Source of the DNA: Chryseobacterium luteum
GTDB taxonomy: Bacteria > Bacteroidota > Bacteroidia > Flavobacteriales > Weeksellaceae
Length of the DNA stretch: 64,000 bases
Assembly: GCF_000737785.1 (NCBI RefSeq)
Contig: NZ_JPRO01000001.1
Coordinates: 186,001 to 250,000, forward strand
Direction of reading: 5' to 3'
The notes beneath the pieces were generated by a model. That model did not search any database and was not told where the DNA came from. It saw only the letters and a program-made list of their open reading frames with translations. Of the stretch, positions 1-8,714 are shown piece by piece. Both the position numbers and the translations under genes were made by a program. The stretch's first letter is position 1. The number at the start of each line of letters is the position of its first letter.

Positions 1-1
1 A

Positions 2-676
2 TGGGCAGTAGGATATATTGCATTCTTCGGATTTGCTTCTGCTGCTTGGGCATGGGACTGGTTAATGTCTATTGACCCTCACTGGTATTCTACAATGTAT
101 ATCTGGTATTCAATGGTAAGCTGCCTTTCAAGTGGAATCGCTATGATTATCCTTCTAAGTGTTTACCTGAAGAAGAACGGATTCTTACCTCAGTTCAATG
201 ACAACCACCTACACGATTTAGGAGTATTCCTTTTCGCTACAAGTATGCTTTGGACATATACATGGTTTGCCCAGTTCATGCTTTACTGGTATGCTAACGT
301 TCCGGAAGAAGTTAACTATTTCTTTGGAAGATTCCAGCACTATGGACCTACGTTCTTACCAATGCTGATCATCAACTTCCTATTACCTTTATTGGTATTA
401 GTAAGCAGTAGCATCAAGAGAAACTATAAAGTAGTAACAACAATGGCTGTAGTGGTTATTCTAGGCCACCTTTTAGACTACTTCAATATGGTAATGCCGG
501 GAACGGTAGGACCTTACTGGAAAAATCCTGAAGTATTCCTATTAATAGCAGGAGCTGTTCTATTTGTAGCAGGATTGTTTATGTTTACTGTATTAAGCGC
601 TTTATCTAAATTAAAGTTGATTCCTACAGGAAACCCATTCTTACACGAATCTGAAATTTATGAGTATCCTTTCTAA
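2..676 (+). CDS. actF: Alternative complex III subunit ActF (NrfD-like quinone-binding subunit), 5' truncated
   Basis: The reading frame is open from base 2, so the gene starts upstream of the window; the first ATG (65) is internal. The visible 224 residues are a polytopic membrane protein with about six hydrophobic segments and the WDWLMSIDPHW / YIWYS and FQHYGPTFLPM stretches that I recognise from the second NrfD-like subunit of the quinol:cytochrome c oxidoreductase (alternative complex III). The complex oxidises menaquinol and passes electrons to cytochrome c or a linked oxidase in the inner membrane. A strong hairpin terminator follows at 701, so this is the last gene of its operon. Family assignment is from sequence memory; the rest of the complex is outside the window. 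Confidence 0.85.
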   Translation, partial: WAVGYIAFFGFASAAWAWDWLMSIDPHWYSTMYIWYSMVSCLSSGIAMIILLSVYLKKNGFLPQFNDNHLHDLGVFLFATSMLWTYTWFAQFMLYWYANVPEEVNYFFGRFQHYGPTFLPMLIINFLLPLLVLVSSSIKRNYKVVTTMAVVVILGHLLDYFNMVMPGTVGPYWKNPEVFLLIAGAVLFVAGLFMFTVLSALSKLKLIPTGNPFLHESEIYEYPF

Positions 677-700
677 GGACTTGTAACAGAAATAATATTA

Positions 701-731
701 AAGACTGATTGTAATGATCAGTCTTTTTTTA
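701..731 (+). terminator. Rho-independent terminator after actF
   Basis: A 9-bp stem AAGACTGAT / ATCAGTCTT with a 7-base loop is followed by a run of seven T. It lies 25 bp after the ActF stop. Confidence 0.85.
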
Positions 732-835
732 TGCAGAAAAGTGAATATTTTCAAATTCCAGGCAACCATTTTAGATTTTGTATGTCTTATAATAAAGATT
801 CATAATTATTCAGTAAACCATAAACAAAATATCTC

Positions 836-1855
836 ATGAAAAGACATTATCTGCTCTTCGCTGTGTTCATTTTCCTGTTTAGCCTCATTCAGGCGCAAAC
901 CATAACTTTCGTTTCCGAACAAACGAACAGACCCCTGCCTAAAGTTTCAGTCTTCGGAAAAGACGGGAGTATCCTTGCTTTTTCTGATATTGATGGTAAA
1001 ATTGATAAACAGTCCCTATCACCTGCTCAGGAAAAGTTTCAATTGGTTTACAATAACTTTCCTGTTGCCCTTCTCTCCTATTCAGAACTCAATCAGGATG
1101 TCATTAAAATCAATGATCAGGTTAAAGAAATAGAAACAGTAGTCATCAGGAACACTAAGCCTGCAAAATATATTCTTATCAAAGGAAATTTTAATGCCTA
1201 CGTAACGGTGAACAATAAGCTGAACGGCTACGCAGATGGAATCGTAACTTATATTTTCGATAATAAGACCAAAAAACTGAAAAGCACGAATGTTGAGCAG
1301 TATAGAGTCTTCAGATTGGAAGTCAAAAATGAAAAGAAAGAAACTTCAGCATGGGATTACGGTGGCTCTTTACAGCTTCCAAGACTCAAAAACGTGGGAA
1401 ATCCTGAAGAATACAAAACCAAAAGAAATACCATCAAAGAATTAAAAGGCGACCGGAAAGATCAGATAGAAGTGACGGGTGCTGCCCTTCAGGAGAAAGA
1501 ATTTTCTTTATTTGGATTCAGGTTCTTTGATATCAGAACAATACTCAATATGTCTTTTGAAAAAGGGTCAGAAAAAAGTCTGAAAGATTTCCTTGAATAT
1601 AATGAAGTTACTTTTATAAAACTTAAACACAAAAGCGAACCGAATTACAACCAGATCATCCTTTACAATAACTTTTATCCCACAGAACTTAATTTCAGCA
1701 ATGACGACGATATAGAAAAAGTGAAATTTGATAAGAAAAACAGTAGCTACAAAACCAAGTATTGGCAGGAACCATCCTTCCCGAATATGCAGACTATCTT
1801 CAGTTCATTTTTCAAAGATGATTTGAAAGAACAGCAAAATAAGGTTGAAAATTAA
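836..1855 (+). CDS. Secreted/outer-membrane protein with N-terminal carboxypeptidase-regulatory-like domain, unknown function
   Basis: A 339-residue protein with a clear signal peptide (MKRHYLLFAVFIFLFSLIQA, cleavage about residue 20). Residues 22-100 resemble the carboxypeptidase-D regulatory-like beta sandwich common at the N terminus of Bacteroidota outer-membrane proteins (TNRPLPKVSVFGKDG, FSDIDGK). The rest has no motif I recognise and no membrane segments, so it is probably periplasmic or surface attached. It stands alone between the actF terminator and the next promoter. Function is unknown. Confidence 0.7.
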   Translation: MKRHYLLFAVFIFLFSLIQAQTITFVSEQTNRPLPKVSVFGKDGSILAFSDIDGKIDKQSLSPAQEKFQLVYNNFPVALLSYSELNQDVIKINDQVKEIETVVIRNTKPAKYILIKGNFNAYVTVNNKLNGYADGIVTYIFDNKTKKLKSTNVEQYRVFRLEVKNEKKETSAWDYGGSLQLPRLKNVGNPEEYKTKRNTIKELKGDRKDQIEVTGAALQEKEFSLFGFRFFDIRTILNMSFEKGSEKSLKDFLEYNEVTFIKLKHKSEPNYNQIILYNNFYPTELNFSNDDDIEKVKFDKKNSSYKTKYWQEPSFPNMQTIFSSFFKDDLKEQQNKVEN

Positions 1856-1928
1856 ATTTGCAATATCGATCCGCGATCTGAAAGCGAACAAAAGAAAAAT
1901 AAAAACTCACTATTAATAAAGGTTTTAT

Positions 1929-1936
1929 TAAATTTG
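1929..1936 (+). promoter_or_regulatory. Bacteroidota -7 promoter element TAAATTTG
   Basis: TAAATTTG matches the Bacteroidota sigma-A -7 consensus TAnnTTTG and lies 17 bp before the lipoprotein ATG at 1953. I see no clear TTG at -33. Confidence 0.55.
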
Positions 1937-1952
1937 CAATAAACAAAATAAA

Positions 1953-3146
1953 ATGAAAAAGTTTTCTTTTCTACTTGTTCTCAGTCTGTTGCTATTTACG
2001 GCATGCAGGAAAGATCATGTAGATGCTACGAATACTAAAACGCTGCAGTCAAGTATCAATGACATGACTTCAAGCCTTTCAACAATTAAACAGATCAAAT
2101 TCAATGAAGCCCTTTATATTTTAAAGACATTCGGGGTAGAGGCAGACGGTGATGTGGAAGAACTTAAAGCCCTCGGAAAGCTCATTGACGGAAAAAAAGT
2201 TCCTGAAATTCTTGCATTGGCAGACCAGGTTGCGCAGAAAAACGGAATTGAATGGGCCAGTACCACTCCGCCTTCTCTTGGAGAAATGAATATCTTCGGG
2301 GATGATAAAGCCAAAGAGACCGATGCCAACGACGTGAAAGCAAGCTCACTAAGCATTGTCACCAGACCTACAGGCGACGACGGTTCAGGAGCACCTACAG
2401 CCATTCAGGTTATTCCAAGACTTGTAGATGCCGCTGGAAACCCGGTTTCATTTACCGGTGCCGGTCTGGAAGCTACTTTGGAAGTCTTCAGTAACGGGGT
2501 AAAACTTTCTACAGCTAAAAACCTGATGCAGGATAATAATTTTAAAGGATTCAATTTAAAATTCGCTTCAATTCCTGCCGCAAAAGTGGCAGACAGCAAG
2601 ATCGACATTACCGTTTCAGTAAAAACTACGGCAAAGACATTCAAAATGTCCAAGATCGGGCTTGACGTTAACCCACTGGCTTTAAAAGTTCCTGCTGTAC
2701 CTAAAACCGATTCAACTTCTGTAATACAAGATCCTAACGCTGTAATCGATCCAAACAATCCTACAGCTACACCGCCAACACCTGCAGATCCGTCTTCAGC
2801 TACGCCAGCTGCACCTAAACAGCCGGCAGCAGATCCTAAAAATACAGTAAGCAAGTTCCTGAACAACGTAAGCTCTCAAAATCTTAAGGCAGCCTATGAT
2901 ACTTCCAGCAATCCTAGCTGGGGGAGCTATGAATCGTTCTCCAATCCTACTTCAGGTTTTGGATCGGTGAAAAACGTAAGTGTGAAGAACATCACCACCA
3001 ATGCTGCCAACCCTGGCGGTGCCAGCGTAAACGCAACATATGACGTAACGGATAAGAACGGAAAAACAACTTCTTTAAAAGTGACCTTCGGACTTAAAAA
3101 TGTAAATGGAGACTGGAAAATTTCCAGCTATAAAATAAACCCATAA
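1953..3146 (+). CDS. Lipoprotein with Pro/Ala-rich linker and C-terminal NTF2-like (DUF4878-like) domain
   Basis: 397 residues. A lipoprotein signal with lipobox LLLFTAC puts the lipidated Cys at residue 18. Residues 30-240 form a globular part without a recognisable motif; residues about 250-290 are a Pro/Thr/Ala-rich linker; the last 100 residues (FLNNVSSQNLKAAYD to GDWKISSYKIN) resemble small NTF2-like/DUF4878 folds with a conserved final strand. The stop overlaps the apt start by one base (TAATG), so the two genes are co-transcribed and possibly translationally coupled, although a functional link to purine salvage is not obvious. A promoter element is at 1929. Confidence 0.7.
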   Translation: MKKFSFLLVLSLLLFTACRKDHVDATNTKTLQSSINDMTSSLSTIKQIKFNEALYILKTFGVEADGDVEELKALGKLIDGKKVPEILALADQVAQKNGIEWASTTPPSLGEMNIFGDDKAKETDANDVKASSLSIVTRPTGDDGSGAPTAIQVIPRLVDAAGNPVSFTGAGLEATLEVFSNGVKLSTAKNLMQDNNFKGFNLKFASIPAAKVADSKIDITVSVKTTAKTFKMSKIGLDVNPLALKVPAVPKTDSTSVIQDPNAVIDPNNPTATPPTPADPSSATPAAPKQPAADPKNTVSKFLNNVSSQNLKAAYDTSSNPSWGSYESFSNPTSGFGSVKNVSVKNITTNAANPGGASVNATYDVTDKNGKTTSLKVTFGLKNVNGDWKISSYKINP

Positions 3147-3682
3147 TGGCTTCACAAGAACTGATCAAAAGACTGGAAGAAACAATTGAAAACTTTCCTG
3201 ATTTCCCTATTCCGGGAATCCAGTTTAAAGATATTTCACCCATTTTTCTGGATCCGAAGCTTTACGAAGATGTCATTGCAGATATGGCCGCCTTCAGCAA
3301 AGGAAAAGTAGATGCCGTATGCGGAATTGAAAGCCGGGGCTATCTCTTTGGAATTGCCATCGCAGTAGCGCTGGAAGTTCCTTTCATTCTGATCCGTAAA
3401 AAAGGAAAACTTCCTCCTCCGGTCATTTCAGAAAAATATGACCTTGAATACGGAAGCGCTGAAATAGAAACCAGGGAAGGACAGATCAAAAAAGGACAGC
3501 GAATCCTGATCCATGATGACCTTCTTGCAACCGGCGGAACCACAGAAGCTGCAGCTAAACTTGTAGAAAAACAGGGGGCAGCAGTAGCGCAGTTCAGTTT
3601 CCTTATTGGCCTGAAAGACCTCAATGGTACCGAAAGGCTGAAAAAATTCGGAGCAGAAGTATACAGTATTCTTGAATATTAG
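3146..3682 (+). CDS. apt: Adenine phosphoribosyltransferase
   Basis: 178 residues, the usual length for Apt. It converts adenine plus PRPP to AMP and pyrophosphate in the cytoplasm (purine salvage). Visible hallmarks are the N-terminal FPDFPIPGIQFKDISPIF, the VCGIESRGYLFG segment and the PRPP-binding loop ILIHDDLLATGGT (about residues 120-132). It overlaps the upstream lipoprotein gene by one base, and no terminator hairpin is obvious in the 225 bp that follow. Confidence 0.97.
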   Translation: MASQELIKRLEETIENFPDFPIPGIQFKDISPIFLDPKLYEDVIADMAAFSKGKVDAVCGIESRGYLFGIAIAVALEVPFILIRKKGKLPPPVISEKYDLEYGSAEIETREGQIKKGQRILIHDDLLATGGTTEAAAKLVEKQGAAVAQFSFLIGLKDLNGTERLKKFGAEVYSILEY

Positions 3683-3856
3683 GATTTATTATAAAAATGC
3701 TCGACCTGGCTTAATGCAACAGGTTTAAAATTCCGTTTTATCAATTCAGGTAAAGGAAGAGAGCATTAGAGATATCATTCTGAATGAAGTTGAAGCGTTT
3801 TTGTCATTGATATTTGACAGCTCACAACATTTTCACAATAATACTGTCAAAGTATT

Positions 3857-3886
3857 TTGTAAATCATTCAGAAACAATTAAATTTG
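3857..3886 (+). promoter_or_regulatory. Promoter for the TPR protein-ribH operon
   Basis: A TTG at 3857-3859 is separated by 19 bp from TAAATTTG at 3879-3886. This matches the Bacteroidota sigma-A promoter (TTG, 19-21 bp, TAnnTTTG), 21 bp before the ATG at 3908. Confidence 0.7.
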
Positions 3887-3907
3887 CATTTCAATTTTTA
3901 AAAATTT

Positions 3908-4615
3908 ATGGCAAAATTGGGAAAGAATGCTCAAAACGAGCAAGAAGGTAAAGAAACGGTTGAGTTCTTTAAAGACCTTGACAGAGAGGCTTTAAACACT
4001 GAAAGATTCATTGAGAAATATTCAAAGCAATTAGGTATTGTATTCGGGGTATTGATTTTGGGTGTTTTAGGGTTCTTTGCTTACAAACAGTTTGTAGTGG
4101 CTCCTAAGAACGTTGAAGCTGTAAAAAGTTTCCTAGCTGCTCAGAAAAAACAGACCGAAGGTAAAGACAAAGAAGCTTTAGGCGGCAAATCTGCAGCCAA
4201 TCCGGGCTTTGTAGGAACATATAACGAATATTCAAACACGAAGATTGGTGAACTTTCTGCTTACAATGCAGGTTTATTAAAATTCAAAGAAGGGAAATTC
4301 CAGGAAGCTTACGATCTTTTAGATAAATTTTCATCTGATAACAAAACATTAATGGCATTGAAATATGGTGCTATGGCAGATGCAAAATCAGGTCTTAACA
4401 AAAATGATGAAGCTCTTTCTTTACTGGACAAAGCATCATCTGCTTCTGACGATCCTTATACCACTTATTATTTCACAAGAAAAGCAGGTATTCTGTCATT
4501 AGGATTAAAGAAAAATGCAGAAGCTAAAAAATACTTCTCTGCAATTAGCGAGAAATATCAAGACTATGACAACGGAATGTCTGATTCTTATATTGAAATG
4601 ACTAAATACTTTTAA
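3908..4615 (+). CDS. Membrane-anchored tetratricopeptide-repeat protein
   Basis: 235 residues. A charged N-terminal 38 residues precedes one membrane helix (LGIVFGVLILGVLGFFAYKQ, about residues 41-60). The remainder is alpha-helical with TPR-like pairs (for example ELSAYNAGLLKFKEGKFQEAYDLL and ALSLLDKASSASDDPYTTYYF). The layout, one N-terminal helix then periplasmic TPRs, is like the YfgM/PpiD-associated ancillary SecYEG factors, which is a suggestion only. It is 3 bp upstream of ribH, so the two form an operon from the promoter at 3857. Confidence 0.8.
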   Translation: MAKLGKNAQNEQEGKETVEFFKDLDREALNTERFIEKYSKQLGIVFGVLILGVLGFFAYKQFVVAPKNVEAVKSFLAAQKKQTEGKDKEALGGKSAANPGFVGTYNEYSNTKIGELSAYNAGLLKFKEGKFQEAYDLLDKFSSDNKTLMALKYGAMADAKSGLNKNDEALSLLDKASSASDDPYTTYYFTRKAGILSLGLKKNAEAKKYFSAISEKYQDYDNGMSDSYIEMTKYF

Positions 4616-4618
4616 AAA

Positions 4619-5137
4619 ATGGCAACAGTTAATCTTTCCGATTACAAGCCACTTCATATAACAAATGCCGAAGATTTTTCTATCGGCATTGTTTTTTCTG
4701 AGTGGAATGATTTTGTAACGTACAATCTTCGTGATGCAGCCCTTGAAATCCTTGAAAAAGAAGGCGTAAAACCAGAAAACATAAGACTATTCCCGGTTCC
4801 TGGCGCTTTTGAGCTGAACTATGCAAGCATGCAGCTTTGCAAAGAAAGGAAATATGATGCCGTCATTGCTATCGGATGTGTGATCCGCGGAGAGACCCCT
4901 CACTTTGATTTTGTATGCTCAGCCGTGGCACAGGGAATTAAGGACTGTAATATTTTAACGGATACCCCTACTGTTTTCTGTGTGCTGACAGACGACACCA
5001 AAGAACAATCCATTGCAAGAAGCGGTGGAGATTTAGGAAACAAAGGCGTAGAAGCAGCCGTAACCGCTTTAAGAATGATTGACTTCAAAAAGAATCTTTC
5101 AGACAAAAAAGGAAACATCGGTTTCGGGCACTCTTAA
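4619..5137 (+). CDS. ribH: 6,7-dimethyl-8-ribityllumazine synthase
   Basis: 172 residues. It condenses 5-amino-6-ribitylamino-uracil with dihydroxybutanone phosphate in riboflavin synthesis and normally assembles into pentamers or capsids. Diagnostic segments are VSEWNDF-like IVFSEWNDFVTYNL, the PGAFELNYASMQL loop, CVIRGETPHFDFVC with the catalytic His, and VFCVLTDDTKEQSIARSGG. The gene is 3 bp after the TPR gene and is followed by a terminator at 5161. Confidence 0.97.
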   Translation: MATVNLSDYKPLHITNAEDFSIGIVFSEWNDFVTYNLRDAALEILEKEGVKPENIRLFPVPGAFELNYASMQLCKERKYDAVIAIGCVIRGETPHFDFVCSAVAQGIKDCNILTDTPTVFCVLTDDTKEQSIARSGGDLGNKGVEAAVTALRMIDFKKNLSDKKGNIGFGHS

Positions 5138-5160
5138 TTTAATACATCTTAACAGTATAC

Positions 5161-5189
5161 AGGACTATTTTTAAATAGTCCTTTTTTTA
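5161..5189 (+). terminator. Rho-independent terminator after ribH
   Basis: AGGACTATTT / AATAGTCCT stem with a short loop followed by seven T, 24 bp after the ribH stop. Confidence 0.85.
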
Positions 5190-5325
5190 TTGCCATTCAG
5201 CCTGCCCATTCTCTTTTCATCCCGTTAATCATTACATAATACGTTAAATATTTCTTAATAATTCAAAAAAGTGATAAGAAACACCATGTTTCTGTTTTTT
5301 CCTATTAAAAGTTATATACAAAAAC

Positions 5326-5333
5326 TATCTTTG
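5326..5333 (+). promoter_or_regulatory. Bacteroidota -7 promoter element TATCTTTG
   Basis: TATCTTTG fits TAnnTTTG and lies 23 bp upstream of the ATG at 5357. No convincing -33 TTG was seen at the right spacing. Confidence 0.45.
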
Positions 5334-5356
5334 CGGAAATTAATTACATAACGTAC

Positions 5357-7435
5357 ATGTTTCCAAGTAAAATAAAACCGTTCCTTTATTTAGGGATTTT
5401 CTATCTTATCATCTCACTGATCGTACGGATCGTATTTATTTTCCATCCGATCACAACAGCCGGTTTTGGATTTTTTGAAGTCATAAAAGTCCTGTCGATC
5501 GGTCTGCTGAATGATATTTTTGTTTTTACTTTAGCCAGTACATTATTGGCCGTTTATTTTTTATTCCTATCCAATTCCAAATATAAAAAGCCGTACGGAT
5601 ATATTATTTTTGGAGCCCTGGTGCTGTTTTTTCTTTATATTTTACTCATTCCAAATAATATTTTCAATCAGTACGGAGGCTCTATATCAGAAGTCGCTTT
5701 AACTTTTGTAGGAATCAAGACCGTTTTCTTCGGTCTGATGCTTTTTATTCCTTCAAAAAGGATCAGAATACGCAATGTGCTATATTTCATTACACTGTTG
5801 CTGTATGTTCTTCTCATCATCTTTAATGCCGTAAGTGAATATTTCTTCTACAATGAATTCGGGGTCCGCTATAATTTCATTGCGGTAGATTATCTGATAT
5901 ATACCAATGAGGTTATCGGAAACATCATGGAAAGTTATCCTGTTGTGCCCTTGTTTTCTGCCATCCTTATCATCACTTTAGCAATTACATGGTTCATTTA
6001 TAAAAAAACAAAAGATGAGCTGCTAGAGCTTCCGGATTTCAAACAAAAGATGATCCTTCTCGGTACTTTTGTTATTCTTGCCGGAATTAGTCTTTTTGGA
6101 ATATCTTCGTTAATGCAGATCAGATCAGAAAATGTTTTTGCCGATGAAATTGAAGATAACGGGCTTCCAAAATTCTACTGGGCATTTACCCATAACGAAC
6201 TGGATTATTTTCAGTTCTATCCACAGATCAACCAGCAGCAGGCAGAAAAGAACTTTCTGAGCCAGTATTCCGAACCCGCATTATCAAGAAATGTCGTTTC
6301 CGAACAGCCGGAACTTAAGAAAAACGTGGTTCTGATCTCTATTGAAAGCCTATCTGCCGACTTTATGGCACATTATGGCGGCACACTAAAGATCACGCCT
6401 TTCCTGGACAGTCTTGCGGACCGTTCAATGATGTTCACCAATCTATATGCTACCGGGAACAGAACCGTGAGAGGGCTTGAAGCACTTACGCTTTGTATTC
6501 CCCCTACCGCAGGTGAAAGTATTATTAAGAGGGACGACAATAAAAATAAATTCACGACAGGAAGTGTATTCAAATCCAAAGGATATGATGTTAAATTCCT
6601 GTATGGAGGGTATAGTTATTTTGATAATATGCAGGACTTTTTCGCTGGTAACGGCTATGATATTGTAGACAGAAACAATTTCAAACCTGAAGAAATCACT
6701 TTTGCCAATGTTTGGGGTGTTGCCGATGAAGATATGGCTAAAAAAGCGATCCAGACCATGAATGCCGAAGCTAAATCCGGCAAACCGTTCTTCAACCACT
6801 GGATGACTGTTTCCAACCACAGGCCTTTTACCTACCCTGATGGAAGGATTGATATTCCGGGAACGGCAAAATCGCGTGACGGAGGGGTAAAATATACCGA
6901 CTATTCACTGAAAATGTTTTTTGAAATGGCTAAGAAACAGGATTGGTACAAAAATACAGTCTTTGTCATTATTGCCGATCACTGCGCATCCAGTGCCGGG
7001 AAAACAGAACTTCCTATGGACAAATACAGAATTCCGGCGATGATCTTCTCAGAAGGCTTTATCCAGCCTCAAAAATTTGACAAGCTGATGTCTCAGATAG
7101 ACCTGATGCCTACGTTGTTCGGACTGCTGAATTTCAATTATAAATCCAAATTCCTTGGGCAGGATGTATTCAGGAAAGAATTCCAGCCAAAAGCTTATAT
7201 CGCCACTTACCAGGATCTTGGCCTGGTAAAAGACGGTCATTTAACGATTATTTCACCTGTTAAAAAGGTAAAACAGTATTCTTTACAACTAGAATCCAGC
7301 CCCCTTGCTCCTGAATTCAAACTGTATTATGACGAAAAGCTGGTGAAGAATCCAGAACAGAAGCTGGTTAATGACGCTATTTCTGCTTATCAGTCCACTT
7401 CATTCTGGTTGAAAGAAAAGAAACTTAACCGATAA
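5357..7435 (+). CDS. LTA synthase family sulfatase (MdoB/LtaS-like membrane phosphotransferase)
   Basis: 692 residues. Five to six membrane segments fill the first 250 residues, then an extracytoplasmic sulfatase-fold domain starts with KKNVVLISIESLSADFM. The metal-binding and nucleophile region TGNRTVRGLEAL (T370 is the likely nucleophile, aligned with the GKTSD threonine of LtaS) and the late DHCASSAGKTELPMDKYRIP metal site are present. In Gram-negatives such proteins transfer phosphoglycerol or phosphoethanolamine to glycans or lipids; the substrate here is unknown. It is a single-gene unit with a promoter element at 5326. Confidence 0.88.
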   Translation: MFPSKIKPFLYLGIFYLIISLIVRIVFIFHPITTAGFGFFEVIKVLSIGLLNDIFVFTLASTLLAVYFLFLSNSKYKKPYGYIIFGALVLFFLYILLIPNNIFNQYGGSISEVALTFVGIKTVFFGLMLFIPSKRIRIRNVLYFITLLLYVLLIIFNAVSEYFFYNEFGVRYNFIAVDYLIYTNEVIGNIMESYPVVPLFSAILIITLAITWFIYKKTKDELLELPDFKQKMILLGTFVILAGISLFGISSLMQIRSENVFADEIEDNGLPKFYWAFTHNELDYFQFYPQINQQQAEKNFLSQYSEPALSRNVVSEQPELKKNVVLISIESLSADFMAHYGGTLKITPFLDSLADRSMMFTNLYATGNRTVRGLEALTLCIPPTAGESIIKRDDNKNKFTTGSVFKSKGYDVKFLYGGYSYFDNMQDFFAGNGYDIVDRNNFKPEEITFANVWGVADEDMAKKAIQTMNAEAKSGKPFFNHWMTVSNHRPFTYPDGRIDIPGTAKSRDGGVKYTDYSLKMFFEMAKKQDWYKNTVFVIIADHCASSAGKTELPMDKYRIPAMIFSEGFIQPQKFDKLMSQIDLMPTLFGLLNFNYKSKFLGQDVFRKEFQPKAYIATYQDLGLVKDGHLTIISPVKKVKQYSLQLESSPLAPEFKLYYDEKLVKNPEQKLVNDAISAYQSTSFWLKEKKLNR

Positions 7436-7446
7436 GGTAAGGTATA

Positions 7447-7680
7447 AAACAGCTTTGGTTATTGGTGATCAGGTGAACATTCTCCCTGGTCCCATGCCTG
7501 CAGGCTCCTGCTCTATTATCCAGCTGCCAATTACCGTATAATTCTCTTCAAACGGCAAGATCGGATAACTTCTTATAGACAAAACCTTCCTTTCCATAAA
7601 TCCCACCGTTCTCCTCCACCGGAATTACTTTTGTGAAGGATCACGTTTCGTTCATCACTGGAGTAAATTGGTTTAATGCC
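7447..7680 (-). pseudogene. Decayed C-terminal fragment of a glutathionylspermidine-synthase-like ATP-grasp gene
   Basis: No intact ORF lies between 7436 and 7799, but the minus strand holds recognisable pieces of the glutathionylspermidine synthase family C terminus in three successive frames. Reading down from about 7677: IKPIYSSDERNVILHK, then NGGIYGKEGFVYKKL, then YTVIGSWIIEQEPAGMG. These correspond to the family's KPIYSREGANV..., YGxEGYIYQ and PVIGSWxxxGEPAGMGIRE motifs. At least two frameshifts separate them, and stop codons interrupt each frame, so this is a dead remnant without an N-terminal half. The assignment is from remembered motifs. Confidence 0.7.
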
Positions 7681-7799
7681 TTAATTCCAGCTGATAAAAA
7701 GGCAAAATTTAATTTTTTTTACGCAAGCAGTAATTTTTCATAAAAGTAGTTATTTAGTAATGATATTATTTTAAATTTACAAAGCAAAAAAAATTTATT

Positions 7800-8657
7800 A
7801 TGAAATGGACAGACGATAGAGGCGGAAATGTTGATGACCGCCGTGGTTCTGGTGGCAGCGGAGGAATGGTTGTAGGAGGCGGGCTCGGAACCTTGGTTAT
7901 AGCTGCAATTATTTTCTTTTTGGGTGGTGATCCTTCCGGTATTTTGAACTCCGGCAGTGTACAGTCTTCCGGAAATACTCAGCAAAGAGAACTTACTGCC
8001 GATGAGAAAAAGATTGGAGAAATGGTTGATATGATGGGCAAATGGAACATCATCACCTGGGACCAGATCTTTAAAGAAAACGGAATGACATACACGCAAC
8101 CAAAGATTGTTCTTTTTGAAGATACAACACAGTCCGGATGCGGAACAGCCCAATCTGCGATGGGACCATTCTATTGCCCTGCCGACCAGAAGGTCTATAT
8201 GGACATGAGGTTTTTCAACGAACTGCAGCAGCGGTTTGGAGCTAAGGTAACCGAATTTACGGTTGCTTATGTTTTGGCCCATGAAATAGGACATCACGTG
8301 CAGACTCTTCTTGGAACTACACAAAAGGTAGATCAGCTAAGAAGGAGCGGAAGATATTCTGAAGCTGATATGAATAAAGTTTCTGTCGCCACTGAACTTC
8401 AGGCTGATTTTTATGCCGGAGTTTGGGCAAAAAGAACAGATGATACAAAAGGTATTTTAGAGCCTGGTGATATACAATCTGCCATAGATGCTGCTCAGGC
8501 TGTTGGTGATGATAACATTCAAAAACGGTCCCAGGGCTATGTGAACCAGGAAAGCTTCACGCATGGCTCATCTGCCCAGCGTAAGGAATGGTTTATGAAA
8601 GGGTATAATACCGGAGACATTAAACAGGGAGATACTTTTAACCAGCTTTTAAAATAA
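7800..8657 (+). CDS. ypfJ: Neutral zinc metallopeptidase, YpfJ family
   Basis: 285 residues. The N terminus has the family's MKWTDDRGGNVDDRRG start, a Gly-rich segment and one membrane helix (about residues 23-42). The catalytic HEIGHH zinc motif is at residues 161-166, and the third ligand is likely in TELQADFYAGVWA. A cysteine pair (GCGTAQSAMGPFYCP) fits a disulfide outside the cytoplasm. Substrate unknown in all members. It converges with the GLPGLI gene on a shared terminator at 8678. Confidence 0.93.
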   Translation: MKWTDDRGGNVDDRRGSGGSGGMVVGGGLGTLVIAAIIFFLGGDPSGILNSGSVQSSGNTQQRELTADEKKIGEMVDMMGKWNIITWDQIFKENGMTYTQPKIVLFEDTTQSGCGTAQSAMGPFYCPADQKVYMDMRFFNELQQRFGAKVTEFTVAYVLAHEIGHHVQTLLGTTQKVDQLRRSGRYSEADMNKVSVATELQADFYAGVWAKRTDDTKGILEPGDIQSAIDAAQAVGDDNIQKRSQGYVNQESFTHGSSAQRKEWFMKGYNTGDIKQGDTFNQLLK

Positions 8658-8677
8658 ATCCTTTTATATACAATCAA

Positions 8678-8713
8678 TAACCCCTGGAGAAATTCTCCAG
8701 GGGTTATTTTTTT
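8678..8713. terminator. Bidirectional terminator between ypfJ and the GLPGLI pair
   Basis: A long perfect stem (AATAACCCCTGGAGAA / TTCTCCAGGGGTTATT) has A-rich and T-rich flanks on both sides, so it can end both converging transcripts. Confidence 0.85.
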
Positions 8714-8714
8714 A

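Noticed and set aside
2114..2866. Long antisense frames over the lipoprotein gene (2114-2404 and 2405-2866)
   Set aside because: They mirror the codon bias of the real gene and have no start context or family resemblance.
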